From DASUAS01 sp963809795 (GTDB taxonomy: Bacteria > Actinomycetota > Acidimicrobiia > IMCC26256 > DASPTH01): a stretch of 64,000 nt of DNA. Shown piece by piece: positions 23,403 through 32,285 of this stretch; positions within the stretch are counted from its first letter, which is position 1; the number at the start of each line of letters is the position of its first letter. The stretch spans positions 16,312 to 80,311 of the forward strand of contig CAWELN010000016.1 of NCBI GenBank assembly GCA_963809795.1, in the 5' to 3' direction. The notes beneath the pieces are model-generated. The model saw only the letters and a list, made by a program, of their open reading frames with translations, ran no database searches and had not been told where the DNA came from. The translations under genes were made by a program, and so were the position numbers.

Positions 23403-24236
23403 TCAGGCCTGGCCGATGGCCTTCAGCATCGACGGCGGCAGCACGTCGTCGCCGTGGGCGAGCAGCGCGGCCCGCTCGACGTTGATCGCATCGCGGTCGC
23501 GGTCGATCCACGAGTCCCACGGTCCCGGCGCGATCGCGCGCACGTCGCCGTTCGCGGTCACGCACGCCCGTAGGTAGCCCTGCAGGTCGCGCACCTCGGC
23601 CTCGCCGCCGATCGGTCCGTGTCCGGGCACGATCACGTCGGCGAGCTCGACCACCGCGTCGAGCACGTCGGCCCACTGCGCGGGGTCGCCCTGGAACGCC
23701 AGGGGCGTGACGCCGAAGAAGCAGAGGTCGCCGGCGAAGCAGACGTCGGTGTCGGCCACCAGCACGAGCAGGTCGCCCGCGGTGTGCCCCGAGGCCGGGA
23801 GCACCTCGATGCGGGGCGTGAGCTGCGCGGCACCGTCGACGAGATGGGTGACCGCGCGCGTGCCGAGCTCGGCCAGGTCGTCGAACTCCTCGTCGAACGC
23901 GGGCATGAACTTCTTGTAGCCGTCGATCGGCATCGCCTGGTCGAGCGCGTCGCTGGTGACGGGCGAGCCGTAGATCGCGGAGTTGGGGAAGGCCTTCGTG
24001 CCGCCCACGTGGTCGATGTGCGCGTGCGTGAGGATCGTCCGCCGCACCGGCGGCCCCAACTCGGCCACCGCAGCCGCGAACGGCTCCCACTGGGATCGCA
24101 CCATCAGGGTGTCGATCACGGTGATGCCGTCGTCCTCGACGACGACGCCGGCGTTGGCGACGCCGGTCTCCCCGCCGGGGAGCAACCACGCATAGATGCC
24201 GTCGCCGAGCTCGGTGAGGGACACGTCAGCAGCCAT
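23403..24236 (-). CDS. Metallo-beta-lactamase-fold hydrolase
   Basis: A 277-residue MBL-fold protein. The zinc motif THAHIDHVGG lies near residues 68-77, followed by the ligand histidine in LPASGHTAGD, the bridging Asp in DVCFAGDLCF and the last ligand in VIVPGHGPIG. This arrangement is that of the broad glyoxalase II/lactonase-type hydrolases; the substrate is unknown. TAGCCT lies 6 bases before ATG 24236 (24243-24248), a leaderless promoter back to back with that of the CitE-like gene. The 23270 gene follows downstream. Confidence 0.85.
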   Translation of the reverse strand: MAADVSLTELGDGIYAWLLPGGETGVANAGVVVEDDGITVIDTLMVRSQWEPFAAAVAELGPPVRRTILTHAHIDHVGGTKAFPNSAIYGSPVTSDALDQAMPIDGYKKFMPAFDEEFDDLAELGTRAVTHLVDGAAQLTPRIEVLPASGHTAGDLLVLVADTDVCFAGDLCFFGVTPLAFQGDPAQWADVLDAVVELADVIVPGHGPIGGEAEVRDLQGYLRACVTANGDVRAIAPGPWDSWIDRDRDAINVERAALLAHGDDVLPPSMLKAIGQA

Positions 24237-24283
24237 GTCTGCAGGCTACGCCCGCCGGTTTCGGGCCGTCTCCGAGGGCCGTC

Positions 24284-24289
24284 TACCCT
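24284..24289 (+). promoter_or_regulatory. Leaderless promoter -10 box (TACCCT) for the CitE-like gene
   Basis: TACCCT ends 7 bases before ATG 24297, with no ribosome site between. It is only about 36 bases from the minus-strand -10 box of the MBL gene (24243-24248), so the two promoters are tightly divergent. Confidence 0.55.
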
Positions 24290-24296
24290 CGACTGC

Positions 24297-25229
24297 ATGT
24301 CCGAACGCTCCCGGAACCTCCCGCGCCGCACGTGCCTGGCCGTGCCCGGCTCCAGCGAGAAGATGCTCGGCAAGGCCCCCGGTCTCGGCGCCGACATGGT
24401 CTTCCTCGACCTCGAGGACTCGGTGGCCCCGCTGGAGAAGGAGGCCGCGCGCGACAACGTGGTGCGCGCCATCCGCGACCTCGACTGGGGCGACACCGTC
24501 GTGTGCGTGCGGGTCAACGCGTGGGACACGAAATGGACCTACCGCGACGTCATCCACGTGGTCGAGGGTGCCGGTGAGCGCCTCGACGAGATCATGCTGC
24601 CGAAGGTGCAGGCCGCCAGCGACGTGATCGCGCTCGACCTCCTGCTCACGCAGATCGAGGAGACGATCGGCCGTGAGAGCCAGGTCGGCATCGAGGCGCA
24701 GATCGAGACCGCGCGCGGCCTCATCAACGTGGAGGAGATCTGCGCCGCGTCACCGCGCATGGAGACCATCGTGTTCGGCCCGGCCGACTTCGCGGCGTCG
24801 ACCGAGATGCCGGTGCTCACAGGCGGTGTGCAGATCCCGGAATACCCCGGCGACCACTTCCACTACGTGTTCGCCAAGATCCTGATGGCCGGGCGCGCCA
24901 ACGGCCTGCAGGTGATCGACGGCCCGTTCCTGAAGATCCGGGAGATCGACGCGCTGCGCGACTACGCGATGCGCACCCGCATCCTGGGGTACGACGGCAA
25001 GTGGGCGCTGCACCCCGACCAGGTCGCGGTGATCAACGAGGTCTTCACGCCCACCCAGGAGCAGTTCGACCACGCCTTCGACATCCTCGAGGCGTACGAG
25101 AAGGCGACCACCGAAGGCGACCGTCGCGGCGCGGTCATGTTCGGCGACGAGATGATCGACGAGGCGAGCCGGAAGATGGCGCTGAAGTTCGTCACCCGCG
25201 GCGAGCGCGCCGGCATGACCCGCAGCTGA
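24297..25229 (+). CDS. CitE-like CoA-ester lyase (HpcH/HpaI family; malyl-CoA / methylmalyl-CoA lyase-like)
   Basis: A 310-residue TIM-barrel lyase. Motifs in order are RTCLAVPGSSEKMLGKA, the acidic metal segment MVFLDLEDSVAP, VRVNAWDTKW, IMLPKVQAASD, GIEAQIETARGLINVEEI with the metal-binding Glu, and GPADFAAS with the second metal ligand. The extended loop between 200 and 240 and the GKWALHPDQVAVINEVF tail match actinobacterial malyl-CoA or beta-methylmalyl-CoA lyases rather than citrate lyase. Such enzymes release glyoxylate in the ethylmalonyl-CoA pathway. A methylsuccinyl-CoA-dehydrogenase-like gene (26760) and a mesaconyl-CoA-hydratase-like gene (31755) lie nearby, but on other transcripts. 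Confidence 0.8.
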   Translation: MSERSRNLPRRTCLAVPGSSEKMLGKAPGLGADMVFLDLEDSVAPLEKEAARDNVVRAIRDLDWGDTVVCVRVNAWDTKWTYRDVIHVVEGAGERLDEIMLPKVQAASDVIALDLLLTQIEETIGRESQVGIEAQIETARGLINVEEICAASPRMETIVFGPADFAASTEMPVLTGGVQIPEYPGDHFHYVFAKILMAGRANGLQVIDGPFLKIREIDALRDYAMRTRILGYDGKWALHPDQVAVINEVFTPTQEQFDHAFDILEAYEKATTEGDRRGAVMFGDEMIDEASRKMALKFVTRGERAGMTRS

Positions 25230-25235
25230 GGTCGG

Positions 25236-26711
25236 TCACACGCCGAGCTGGGCGCGCTCGCGCGCCACGAAGCTCAGGAGCTCGCGGCGGGTGCGCGGAC
25301 CGCGGCGCTGCACGCTCGCCGGGAGTGCGAGCCGGAGCTGCTCCAGGTCGGCGCGGGTGAACGCGCACGGCACGGTCACCGGGTCGACGTCGTGGAGTCG
25401 CAACGCGTTGAGGCCGAGCACCTTGCGCTTGATCTCGTCGGTGAGCGCGGGATAGCCGAACTCCTCCTGGAACTGCTCGCTGATCTGGAACGCGCGGAAC
25501 GCCTGGATCTGACCCTGCGGCGAGCCGTAGAACACCGCATCGGTGCCCCAGAGCACGTTGTCGGCACCCACGTGGGTGAGGAGCTTGCCCAGCAGGTGCG
25601 CGGCCTCCTCGGGCCGGGCGAGCAGCGACCACCAGGTCGTGCCCAGCTCGGCGTACACGTTCTGGTTCGGTCCGATCCCCGCCTCCTGCATGCTCGCGAC
25701 GAGCCGGTCGACGCCCTTGGCCGCGGCGGCGTCGTACGGACCCTCGGTGACGTCGGCCTCGAACCCGGAGTGGTACACGAGGAAGCGGACGTCGGGGTGG
25801 GCGCGGGCGGCCGGGCCCACGTCGGCGGGGGTGGCGTGGGGCGACGAGTAGCCCAGCGTCGTCGACAGGCCCTTGTGGGCGGCGATGGTCGGGACCCCCA
25901 GGTCGACCGCGTGACGGATGAACGCGTCGCCGACCGGCGCCAGGGTCGGGTCGCGGTCGTCGAGGCGCCATGCGTTGCCGGACCCGTCGTAGAGGTCGGG
26001 AAAATTCGTGAACACCTTCCAGCACGCGATCGGGTACTGCTCGACGGCGATGGTCATGGCGTCGAGGTTCGCCTGGAGGTCGCCGTAGTTGGGTAGCGCC
26101 TGCGCGTGGAGCAGCACGCGTTCGTCGTGGCACGCCGCCGCCGCGACGCGGCGGGCATGGTCCATGGCCTCCGGTGAGAGCGGGCTACCCGCCGGGGCGA
26201 TCGGCAACGCCGACAGCACGACCATCGACGTGTCGCTGTGGAGGAAGACCTCCTCCATGAAGTGGTCGAGCGAGAAGCAGACGCGGGGATCGACCTCGCC
26301 GCACTGCTGTTGCGGGAAGCCGGTCCAGAAGTCCCGGCCCGGTTGCGGCGCGGGGTCCCCCGAGTAGTCGAGGAAGTGGCCCTGCACGTCGAACACGAAC
26401 TCGTTCCCCGCGAGCGCGGCGCGGGCCGCGTCGGGATCGACGGCCGCGGTCGGCGGCACCGCGTAGGTGCCGCCGGGTTTCCGCCGCGCGTGCTGCCGGG
26501 TCGACTCCTCCGAGCACGCGTTGATCGCCAGCAGTGTGGTCGCGGCGCCGCACAACGAGCGCAGGAACCGGCGGCGGGACACCCCGGTGCGCCGGGCGTG
26601 CACCTCGCAGTCGACCCGCGCCCGCCGCTGCGCCTCACGGGCGACCGGTGACAGCGGCACCGGGTCGTACTCACCGTTGGAGCACGGTCCGAGCTCGATC
26701 GGGAGGTCCAC
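25236..26711 (-). CDS. Tat-exported lipoprotein of the amidohydrolase family
   Basis: A 491-residue protein with a long polar N-terminus, then a twin-arginine signal SRRRFLRSLCG near residues 45-55 and a lipobox-like LLAINAC ending at a candidate lipidated cysteine near 65. The remainder is an amidohydrolase (PF04909) barrel: FDVQGHFLDYSG with a metal-site His, VPTIAAHKGL, FLVYHSGFE, and the acidic residue in NVLWGTDAVFYGSPQGQ. It should therefore act, folded and with cofactor bound, outside the membrane. Unlike the cytoplasmic paralogues at 3870 and 60254 it may process an external substrate. It converges on the CitE-like gene with 6 bases between stops. Confidence 0.82.
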   Translation of the reverse strand: MDLPIELGPCSNGEYDPVPLSPVAREAQRRARVDCEVHARRTGVSRRRFLRSLCGAATTLLAINACSEESTRQHARRKPGGTYAVPPTAAVDPDAARAALAGNEFVFDVQGHFLDYSGDPAPQPGRDFWTGFPQQQCGEVDPRVCFSLDHFMEEVFLHSDTSMVVLSALPIAPAGSPLSPEAMDHARRVAAAACHDERVLLHAQALPNYGDLQANLDAMTIAVEQYPIACWKVFTNFPDLYDGSGNAWRLDDRDPTLAPVGDAFIRHAVDLGVPTIAAHKGLSTTLGYSSPHATPADVGPAARAHPDVRFLVYHSGFEADVTEGPYDAAAAKGVDRLVASMQEAGIGPNQNVYAELGTTWWSLLARPEEAAHLLGKLLTHVGADNVLWGTDAVFYGSPQGQIQAFRAFQISEQFQEEFGYPALTDEIKRKVLGLNALRLHDVDPVTVPCAFTRADLEQLRLALPASVQRRGPRTRRELLSFVARERAQLGV

Positions 26712-26759
26712 ACCTCCCCGACGCCACTGGGCGGTGCGGGGTTGCTCGGCGGCGCGTCG

Positions 26760-28385
26760 TCAGGCGCCGAGCGCCTGCTCGGCGAGGCGCCGGGCGATCA
26801 CCCGAAGGCAGAGCGTCTCGTCGGCGCCCTCGAAGATCGAGAGCACGCGCGCGTCCACGAAGTAGCGCGACACCGGGAACTCCTCCGCGTAGCCCATGCC
26901 GCCGTGCAGCTGCATGGCCTCGCGCGTCACCCACTCGGCGGAGCGGCACACGTAGGCCTTCACCATCGACGCCGACAAGGTGCCCTCGCCGCGGCCCATC
27001 CGGCGCGCCACGTCGTAGGAGAATTGGCGACCCGCCTGGATGAGCGCCGCCATGCGGGCGAGCTTCATGCGCGAGAGCTCGTAGTCGAACACCGGCTTGC
27101 CGAAGACGACGCGCTGCTGCGCGTACGCGAGCCCGGCGTCGAACGCGGCCTGCATGAGGCCGACCGCGCGCGCGGCGGTCTGCAGGCGCCCGTTCTCGAA
27201 CCCCTCCATCTGGAGATAGAAGCCCTTGCCGAGCCCGGCCTCGCCGCCCACCAGGTTCTCGGCGGGCACGAACCAATCGGAGAACGACACCTCGTAGGAG
27301 TGCATGCCTCGGTAGCCGATGGTGTCGATGGCGCGGCCGTCGAGCGTGCCGCCCTCGGGCTGCTCGAGCGCGAACGCGTGCCCGGGCACTGCGTCCTTCT
27401 CGACCACGAACAACGACAGGCCCCGGTGCGACTTGCTCTTGTCGGGGTCGGTGCGCGCCAGCAGCATGAGGAGGTTGGCGCGGCCCGCGAAGGTCGCCCA
27501 CGTCTTCACCCCGTTGATGCGGTAGCCGCCCTCGACCGCCGTCGCCATCGTGCTCACCCCGGCGACGTCGGAGCCGTAGTCGGGCTCGGTGACGGTCACG
27601 CCGACCATGAGCTCGCCGGAGGCGATGCGGGGGAGCCAGCGCTGCTTCTGCTCCTCGGTGCCGCCGGCCACGAGGGCCCGGGTCAGGATCTCGGGGCGGG
27701 TGATGAGCGAACCGCCGACGCCGAGCGAGCCCCACGACAGCTCCTCGGTGGCCACCACCATGCCGAGGTAGTCGGCCTCGCCTCCGGTCGCGTAGCCGCC
27801 GTACTCCTCGGGCACCGAGAGCCCGAAGCCCCCGAGCTCGGCGAGCCCGGCGATGAGCTCCTCGGGGATGTCGGCGTTGGTGCGGTGGACGTGCTCGGCG
27901 ACCGGGCGGATCTCCGCCTCGGCGAAGCGGTGGAAGGTCTCCGCCGCGAGCTGGAAGTCGTCGGGGAGATGGCTGGGCCCGGTACCGCCGGTGTCGAGAC
28001 CTGCGGCCACCGTCTCGAGGAACTCGGGGGCGCGGTGGGACTCGACGAACGGGAGTGCCGGCGCGAGGAGCTCGATGTCGACGCCCCAGACCGCCTCGCG
28101 GCCGAGGAGCTTGGCCCCGAGATCGGCGATGGCGTCGGCGATGAACGCGCGCGCCAGTCGGGACTCGACCTCGCCCTGCTCGCCGTACGCGAGCATCACC
28201 TTGGCGCCTTCGACCGCGCTGGCCGCGTGCGCGAGGTCGTAGCCGAGCACCTGGTGCTCGTCGAGCCGGGCGACGGAGATCCGGCCGTCGACCGTCGACT
28301 CGCGCGCCAGGTGGTCGGTGGCCGACGCCACCACGTCGGCCGCGCAGTCGAGCGCCGCGGCCGCCGCCGGGAGCTGGTCGGTCAT
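26760..28385 (-). CDS. Acyl-CoA dehydrogenase with N-terminal extension, methylsuccinyl-CoA dehydrogenase-like
   Basis: A 541-residue flavoprotein; usual acyl-CoA dehydrogenases have about 390. The extra 140 N-terminal residues are helical (ATDHLARESTVDGRISVARL, HAASAVEGAKVML), recalling the extension of methylsuccinyl-CoA dehydrogenase. The core has VTVTEPDYGSDVAG, GVKTWATFAGRA, the QRVVFGKPVFDYELSRMKLA region and LHGGMGYAEEFPVSRYFVDAR. It oxidises an acyl-CoA to the 2-enoyl form and passes electrons to ETF. TAGGCT lies 6 bases before ATG 28385. The assignment to methylsuccinyl-CoA rests on length, the extension and the nearby CitE- and MaoC-like genes. Confidence 0.8.
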   Translation of the reverse strand: MTDQLPAAAAALDCAADVVASATDHLARESTVDGRISVARLDEHQVLGYDLAHAASAVEGAKVMLAYGEQGEVESRLARAFIADAIADLGAKLLGREAVWGVDIELLAPALPFVESHRAPEFLETVAAGLDTGGTGPSHLPDDFQLAAETFHRFAEAEIRPVAEHVHRTNADIPEELIAGLAELGGFGLSVPEEYGGYATGGEADYLGMVVATEELSWGSLGVGGSLITRPEILTRALVAGGTEEQKQRWLPRIASGELMVGVTVTEPDYGSDVAGVSTMATAVEGGYRINGVKTWATFAGRANLLMLLARTDPDKSKSHRGLSLFVVEKDAVPGHAFALEQPEGGTLDGRAIDTIGYRGMHSYEVSFSDWFVPAENLVGGEAGLGKGFYLQMEGFENGRLQTAARAVGLMQAAFDAGLAYAQQRVVFGKPVFDYELSRMKLARMAALIQAGRQFSYDVARRMGRGEGTLSASMVKAYVCRSAEWVTREAMQLHGGMGYAEEFPVSRYFVDARVLSIFEGADETLCLRVIARRLAEQALGA

Positions 28386-28414
28386 GGGCGGAGCCTACCG
28401 ACGACCAACCTCGA

Positions 28415-29614
28415 TCACTGGCTCGGCGTCTCGCTCCCAGGGGATGCCGGCGTCGTCGGATCCGTCGGCGGTGGCGCGGTCGGGGTCGTGGTCGCGGGCG
28501 CGGTGATCGGCGGATCGGTCACCGGTGCGGGCGCGGGCGGCGTGGTCGCGACGGTCCCGCCCGACGAGCCCGAACCGCCGGAGGAGTAACCCGAGCCGGA
28601 GCCGCCGGAGGAGTAACCCGAGCCCGACGACGACCCCGAGCCGGACGAGGACCCCGAGCCCGGTGCGACCTGGGTGCTGCCCTCGGTCTCGATGGCCTGC
28701 TTCGTCGCACCCTCGACCTTCTGTGCGGTCACCGCGCACTGCGCGTCGACGAGCTTGTACACCGTGCGGGCCAGGTAGTCGGCGCCGTCCATCGTGAAGT
28801 GCACCCCGTCACCGGCGCGCATCGTCACGACCTGGCCGGTCTCGTCGGGCAGGTCGTAGGAGAAGGTGCCGTCGCTCCCGGCGAACAGCTTGTGGGCGTC
28901 GACGTACTGCACCTCGGGGTGGCGCTTGGCGACGTCCTGCGCGATGGCGTTGACCTCGACGGCCGCCGCGTCCAGCTTCTGGTCCTTCAGCGTCGGCGCG
29001 CCGATCCAGTAGACCGCGCGCCCGGGGCCGATCAACGTCTTCATCATGGTGTCGACCTTGTCGGTGTAGTCGGCCTTCCACGCATCGCCGCTCACCGCCG
29101 CCGAGTCGTTGGTGCCGATGATGAAGACGACCACCTCGGGATCGAGCCGGGCCATCTCGGTGGTGGCGTGGTCGGGCCAGTCGAAGAAGCCCGGATCGGC
29201 GAGGCCGCTCGACACCCGCGAGTCGAAGTACGGCTGCACGACGCCGGTGGCGCCGGTGATCGTCCCGAGCGCGGGGCCGAGGGACCCGGCGAGGGAATCG
29301 CCGCCGACCCACAGCCGCAGCGGATCGGTCGTCGACAGCGTGCGGCAGCGCTTGCCGTCGACGGTGGTGGTGACGGTGGCGGGAGCGACCTGGGCGCCAC
29401 CGGCGTGGATGGTCCCGGCGAGGGACGGCTTCTCGCCACCGCTGACGCGCACCGTGTCGGTGGCGAGCAGCACGAACACCACCGCCACCGCGACGGTGGC
29501 GACGCTCGCGAGGACCCGACGGAGGCGGCGCTGCTTGCGCTCGCTGCGCCGCTGACGGCGTTCGGGAGGCGCGTCCGCGCCGGTGTGGGGATCGGCCATG
29601 GGGTCGTTCGCCAT
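28415..29614 (-). CDS. SGNH-hydrolase (DUF459-like) membrane-anchored protein with low-complexity tail
   Basis: A 399-residue protein. An Arg/Lys-rich cytoplasmic start precedes one TM helix (VLASVATVAVAVVFVLLA, about 33-50). The extracytoplasmic domain is SGNH-like: LWVGGDSLAGSLGPAL with the nucleophile Ser, VVVFIIGTNDSAAV with the Asn, and the DGVHFTMDGADYL catalytic Asp-His block near residue 265. Such proteins act as esterases or acyltransferases on cell-wall or sugar substrates. The last 110 residues are Gly/Ser then Pro/Thr-rich, including a 27-base DNA repeat encoding a GYSSGGSGS-like unit, a likely wall-spanning spacer. Substrate unknown. Confidence 0.82.
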   Translation of the reverse strand: MANDPMADPHTGADAPPERRQRRSERKQRRLRRVLASVATVAVAVVFVLLATDTVRVSGGEKPSLAGTIHAGGAQVAPATVTTTVDGKRCRTLSTTDPLRLWVGGDSLAGSLGPALGTITGATGVVQPYFDSRVSSGLADPGFFDWPDHATTEMARLDPEVVVFIIGTNDSAAVSGDAWKADYTDKVDTMMKTLIGPGRAVYWIGAPTLKDQKLDAAAVEVNAIAQDVAKRHPEVQYVDAHKLFAGSDGTFSYDLPDETGQVVTMRAGDGVHFTMDGADYLARTVYKLVDAQCAVTAQKVEGATKQAIETEGSTQVAPGSGSSSGSGSSSGSGYSSGGSGSGYSSGGSGSSGGTVATTPPAPAPVTDPPITAPATTTPTAPPPTDPTTPASPGSETPSQ

Positions 29615-29799
29615 CGCTGCCGTGGACTCGGCGAAACGACGATGCTAACCGGCGGTCCCCGTGGTGACGGGTTCGGCCGGCCGGCCGACGGCGATTCGGC
29701 GGCCGCAGGCCCCCGGGCTCGACCCCCGGCGGACCGGCAGGTCCCTTCCCGCTCCACGCCTCCCGGCCCTGGTGGCGCCGGCGGCCCATCGCGACCGGG

Positions 29800-31674
29800 T
29801 CAGCCGGCGTCGGCCGCCGGTTGGTCGACCTGGGTGCGGTACAGGTCGGTGTAGAGCCCCCCGGCGCGGAGGAGGTCTTCGTGGCGCCCGCTCTCGATGA
29901 TGCGCCCGTGCTCGAGCACGAGGATGCGGTCGGCGGCGACGATGGTCGACAGCCGGTGCGCGATCACCAGCGACGTGCGACCGACGAGCGCGTCGGCCAA
30001 GGCGTGCTGGATCGCCAGCTCGGACTCGGAGTCGAGGTGCGACGTCGCCTCGTCGAGGATCACCACCGCGGGGTCCTTGAGGAGCATGCGGGCGATGGCG
30101 AGCCGCTGCTTCTCGCCGCCCGACATCCGGTACCCGCGGTCGCCGACCACCGTGTCGTAGCCGTCGGGGAGAGAGGCGATCAGGTCGTGGATGCGGGCTG
30201 CCGTGCACGCCTCGACCAGCTCGGCGTCGGTGGCGTCGGGGCGGGCGTAGCGGAGGTTGGCCCGGATGGTGTCGTGGAAGAGGTGCGGGTCCTGCATCAC
30301 CATGCCGACCGATTCCCGGAGCGACTCCAGGGTGTAGTCGCGCACGTCGCGGCCGTCGACGCGCACCTCGCCTGCACTCACGTCGTAGACGCGGGGCACG
30401 AGCAGCGCGCTCGTGGTCTTGCCTGCGCCCGACGGCCCCACGAGCGCCACGAGCTCACCGGGCGCGACGCTGAAGCTGACGTCGCGCAGGATCCACGCGC
30501 TCTCGTCGTCGGTGTCGGTGGCGGGGGAGGCCTCCTCCAGTGACGGGATCGACGAGACCGCCGCCGACGGGTGCCGGAACCACACGTGGTCGAACTCGAC
30601 CCGGCCCACCGGCTCGAGCAGGTCGACCGCGCCGGGGCGGTTGGTGATGAGCGGCGGGAAGTCGAGCACCTCGAAGACCCGCTCGAACGACACCAGCGCG
30701 GTCAGCACGTCGACCCGCGCGTTCGCGAGCTGCGTGAGCGGCTGGTAGATCTGGCTCACGTACACCGCGAAGGCGGCGATGGTGCCGACGCCGATGGTGC
30801 CGGAGATCGCGAGGTTGCCGCCCACGAAGTAGACGATCGCGGTGCCGATGGCGGCGACCAGGCCCAGCGCCGCGAACAGCACGCGCGAGTACATGGCGGT
30901 TTGCACGCCGATGTCGCGCACGCGCCCGGCACGGTCGGAGAACGTGTCCGACTCGCGGCGGTGCTTGCCGAAGAGCTTCACGACCAGCGCGCCGCCCACG
31001 TTGAACCGCTCGGCGATGGTGTTGTTCATCGACGCGTTCAGCTGCATGCTCTCGCGCGTCAGACGCTGCAGCTTCGGACCCATTCGCTTCGCCGGGATGA
31101 TGAAGAGCGGCAGGATGGCGAGCGTGAGCAGGGTGAGCCGCCACTCGAGCGCGAGCATGAACGTGACCGTCACCACGACGGACACGACGTTGGAGAACAC
31201 CGTGCCGAGCGTGTTGGTGACTGCCTGCTGCGCGCCGATGACGTCGTTGTTCATGCGCGACATCAGCGAGCCGGTCTGGGTGCGGGTGAAGAAGGACAGC
31301 GGCTGGTGCTGCACGTGGTCGAACAGCGCGGTGCGCATGTCGAAGATGAGGCCCTCGCCGATCCGGGCCGAGTAGTAGCGCTGGATCAGGGTGAGCCCGG
31401 CGTTGAGCAGCGCGAGGAACACCGCGCCGGCGGCGAGCAGGCCCACCAGGGCGCGGTCCTTCTCGGGGATGGCGGTGTCGATGACGGCCCGCAGGATGAG
31501 CGGGGGCACCGCGCTGATCACCGCCGCGAGGACGACGGTGACGACGAAGCCGATCAACTGGCCGCGGTACGGCCGGGCGAGTCGCAGGACGCGACGCACG
31601 AGGTCGCGTTCGACCTTCTTGCCCTTGACCGCACTGGCGTCGCGGCCGAATCCGTGAGTTGCGGGTCGCATCAT
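29800..31674 (-). CDS. ABC-type exporter with fused membrane and ATPase domains
   Basis: A 624-residue half-transporter that would act as a homodimer. Six TM helices in residues 35-335 include the loop segment LSFFTRTQTGSLMSRMNNDV. The ATPase domain has Walker A GPSGAGKTT near 412, the signature MSGGEKQR, Walker B VVILDEATSHLD and the switch histidine in VIAHRLST. This is the MsbA/BmrA-like family exporting lipids or drugs. An insert with PSLEEASPATDTDDE lies just before the ATPase core. The start is ATG 31674; TAGCGT (31696-31701) and a GGAG site lie upstream. It is divergent from the MaoC gene at 31755. Confidence 0.92.
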   Translation of the reverse strand: MMRPATHGFGRDASAVKGKKVERDLVRRVLRLARPYRGQLIGFVVTVVLAAVISAVPPLILRAVIDTAIPEKDRALVGLLAAGAVFLALLNAGLTLIQRYYSARIGEGLIFDMRTALFDHVQHQPLSFFTRTQTGSLMSRMNNDVIGAQQAVTNTLGTVFSNVVSVVVTVTFMLALEWRLTLLTLAILPLFIIPAKRMGPKLQRLTRESMQLNASMNNTIAERFNVGGALVVKLFGKHRRESDTFSDRAGRVRDIGVQTAMYSRVLFAALGLVAAIGTAIVYFVGGNLAISGTIGVGTIAAFAVYVSQIYQPLTQLANARVDVLTALVSFERVFEVLDFPPLITNRPGAVDLLEPVGRVEFDHVWFRHPSAAVSSIPSLEEASPATDTDDESAWILRDVSFSVAPGELVALVGPSGAGKTTSALLVPRVYDVSAGEVRVDGRDVRDYTLESLRESVGMVMQDPHLFHDTIRANLRYARPDATDAELVEACTAARIHDLIASLPDGYDTVVGDRGYRMSGGEKQRLAIARMLLKDPAVVILDEATSHLDSESELAIQHALADALVGRTSLVIAHRLSTIVAADRILVLEHGRIIESGRHEDLLRAGGLYTDLYRTQVDQPAADAG

Positions 31675-31741
31675 GGTCGCATCGTCTCCGCCGTCACGCT
31701 ACCGGTCACTGCCCGGGCCGACCGCCGGAACGGCGCGTCGC

Positions 31742-31747
31742 TAGTCT
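31742..31747 (+). promoter_or_regulatory. Leaderless promoter -10 box (TAGTCT) for the MaoC-family gene
   Basis: TAGTCT ends 7 bases before ATG 31755. There is no ribosome-binding site between box and start. Confidence 0.55.
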
Positions 31748-31754
31748 CGGTCGG

Positions 31755-32267
31755 ATGACGATCCACGACCGGCCCTTCGGGCGTCTGTACGAGGACTTCG
31801 AGCCGGGCGACGTCTACCGGCACTGGCCGGGGAAGACCATCACCGAGGCCGACGACCACCTCTTCTGCATGCTCACGATGAACCATCACCCGTTGCACAC
31901 CGATGCGTGGTTCGCGGAGACGCAGACGCAGTTCGGCAAGAACGTCGTCGTGGGCAACCTCGTGTACTCGCTCGTGCTCGGCATGAGCGTCCCCGACGTC
32001 AGCGGCGCCGCGATCGCGAACCTCGAGGTCGAGTCGCTCCTGCACGAGCGGCCGACGTTCCACGGCGACACCATCTACGCCGAGACGCGCGTGCTCGACA
32101 AACGGGAGTCCTCGAGCAAGCCCGACCGCGGCGTGGTCAGCGTCGAGACCCGTGGGTTCAACCAGCGCGGCGAAGAGGTCTGCTACTTCCGGCGCAAGGT
32201 GATGGTGCCCAAGCGCGATGCGGCGCCGCCCCGCGTGCGCCCGTACGCGTCGCCCGCCGGCGACTGA
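31755..32267 (+). CDS. MaoC-family hydratase (mesaconyl-CoA hydratase-like)
   Basis: A 170-residue hot-dog enzyme. FGRLYEDFEPGDVYRHWPG, TITEADDHLFCMLTMNHHPLH containing the catalytic Asp/His region, GNLVYSLVLGMSVPDVSG, and the long VLDKRESSSKPDRGVVSVETRG strand pair (read in two parts) match the actinobacterial MaoC proteins linked to the ethylmalonyl-CoA pathway, which hydrate mesaconyl-CoA. Family members otherwise hydrate enoyl-CoAs. TAGTCT is 7 bases before the ATG. A HIT gene follows after 18 bases and may be in the same transcript, though with no evident shared function. Confidence 0.82.
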   Translation: MTIHDRPFGRLYEDFEPGDVYRHWPGKTITEADDHLFCMLTMNHHPLHTDAWFAETQTQFGKNVVVGNLVYSLVLGMSVPDVSGAAIANLEVESLLHERPTFHGDTIYAETRVLDKRESSSKPDRGVVSVETRGFNQRGEEVCYFRRKVMVPKRDAAPPRVRPYASPAGD

Positions 32268-32285
32268 GGCCGCGGCCGGCGCCCG

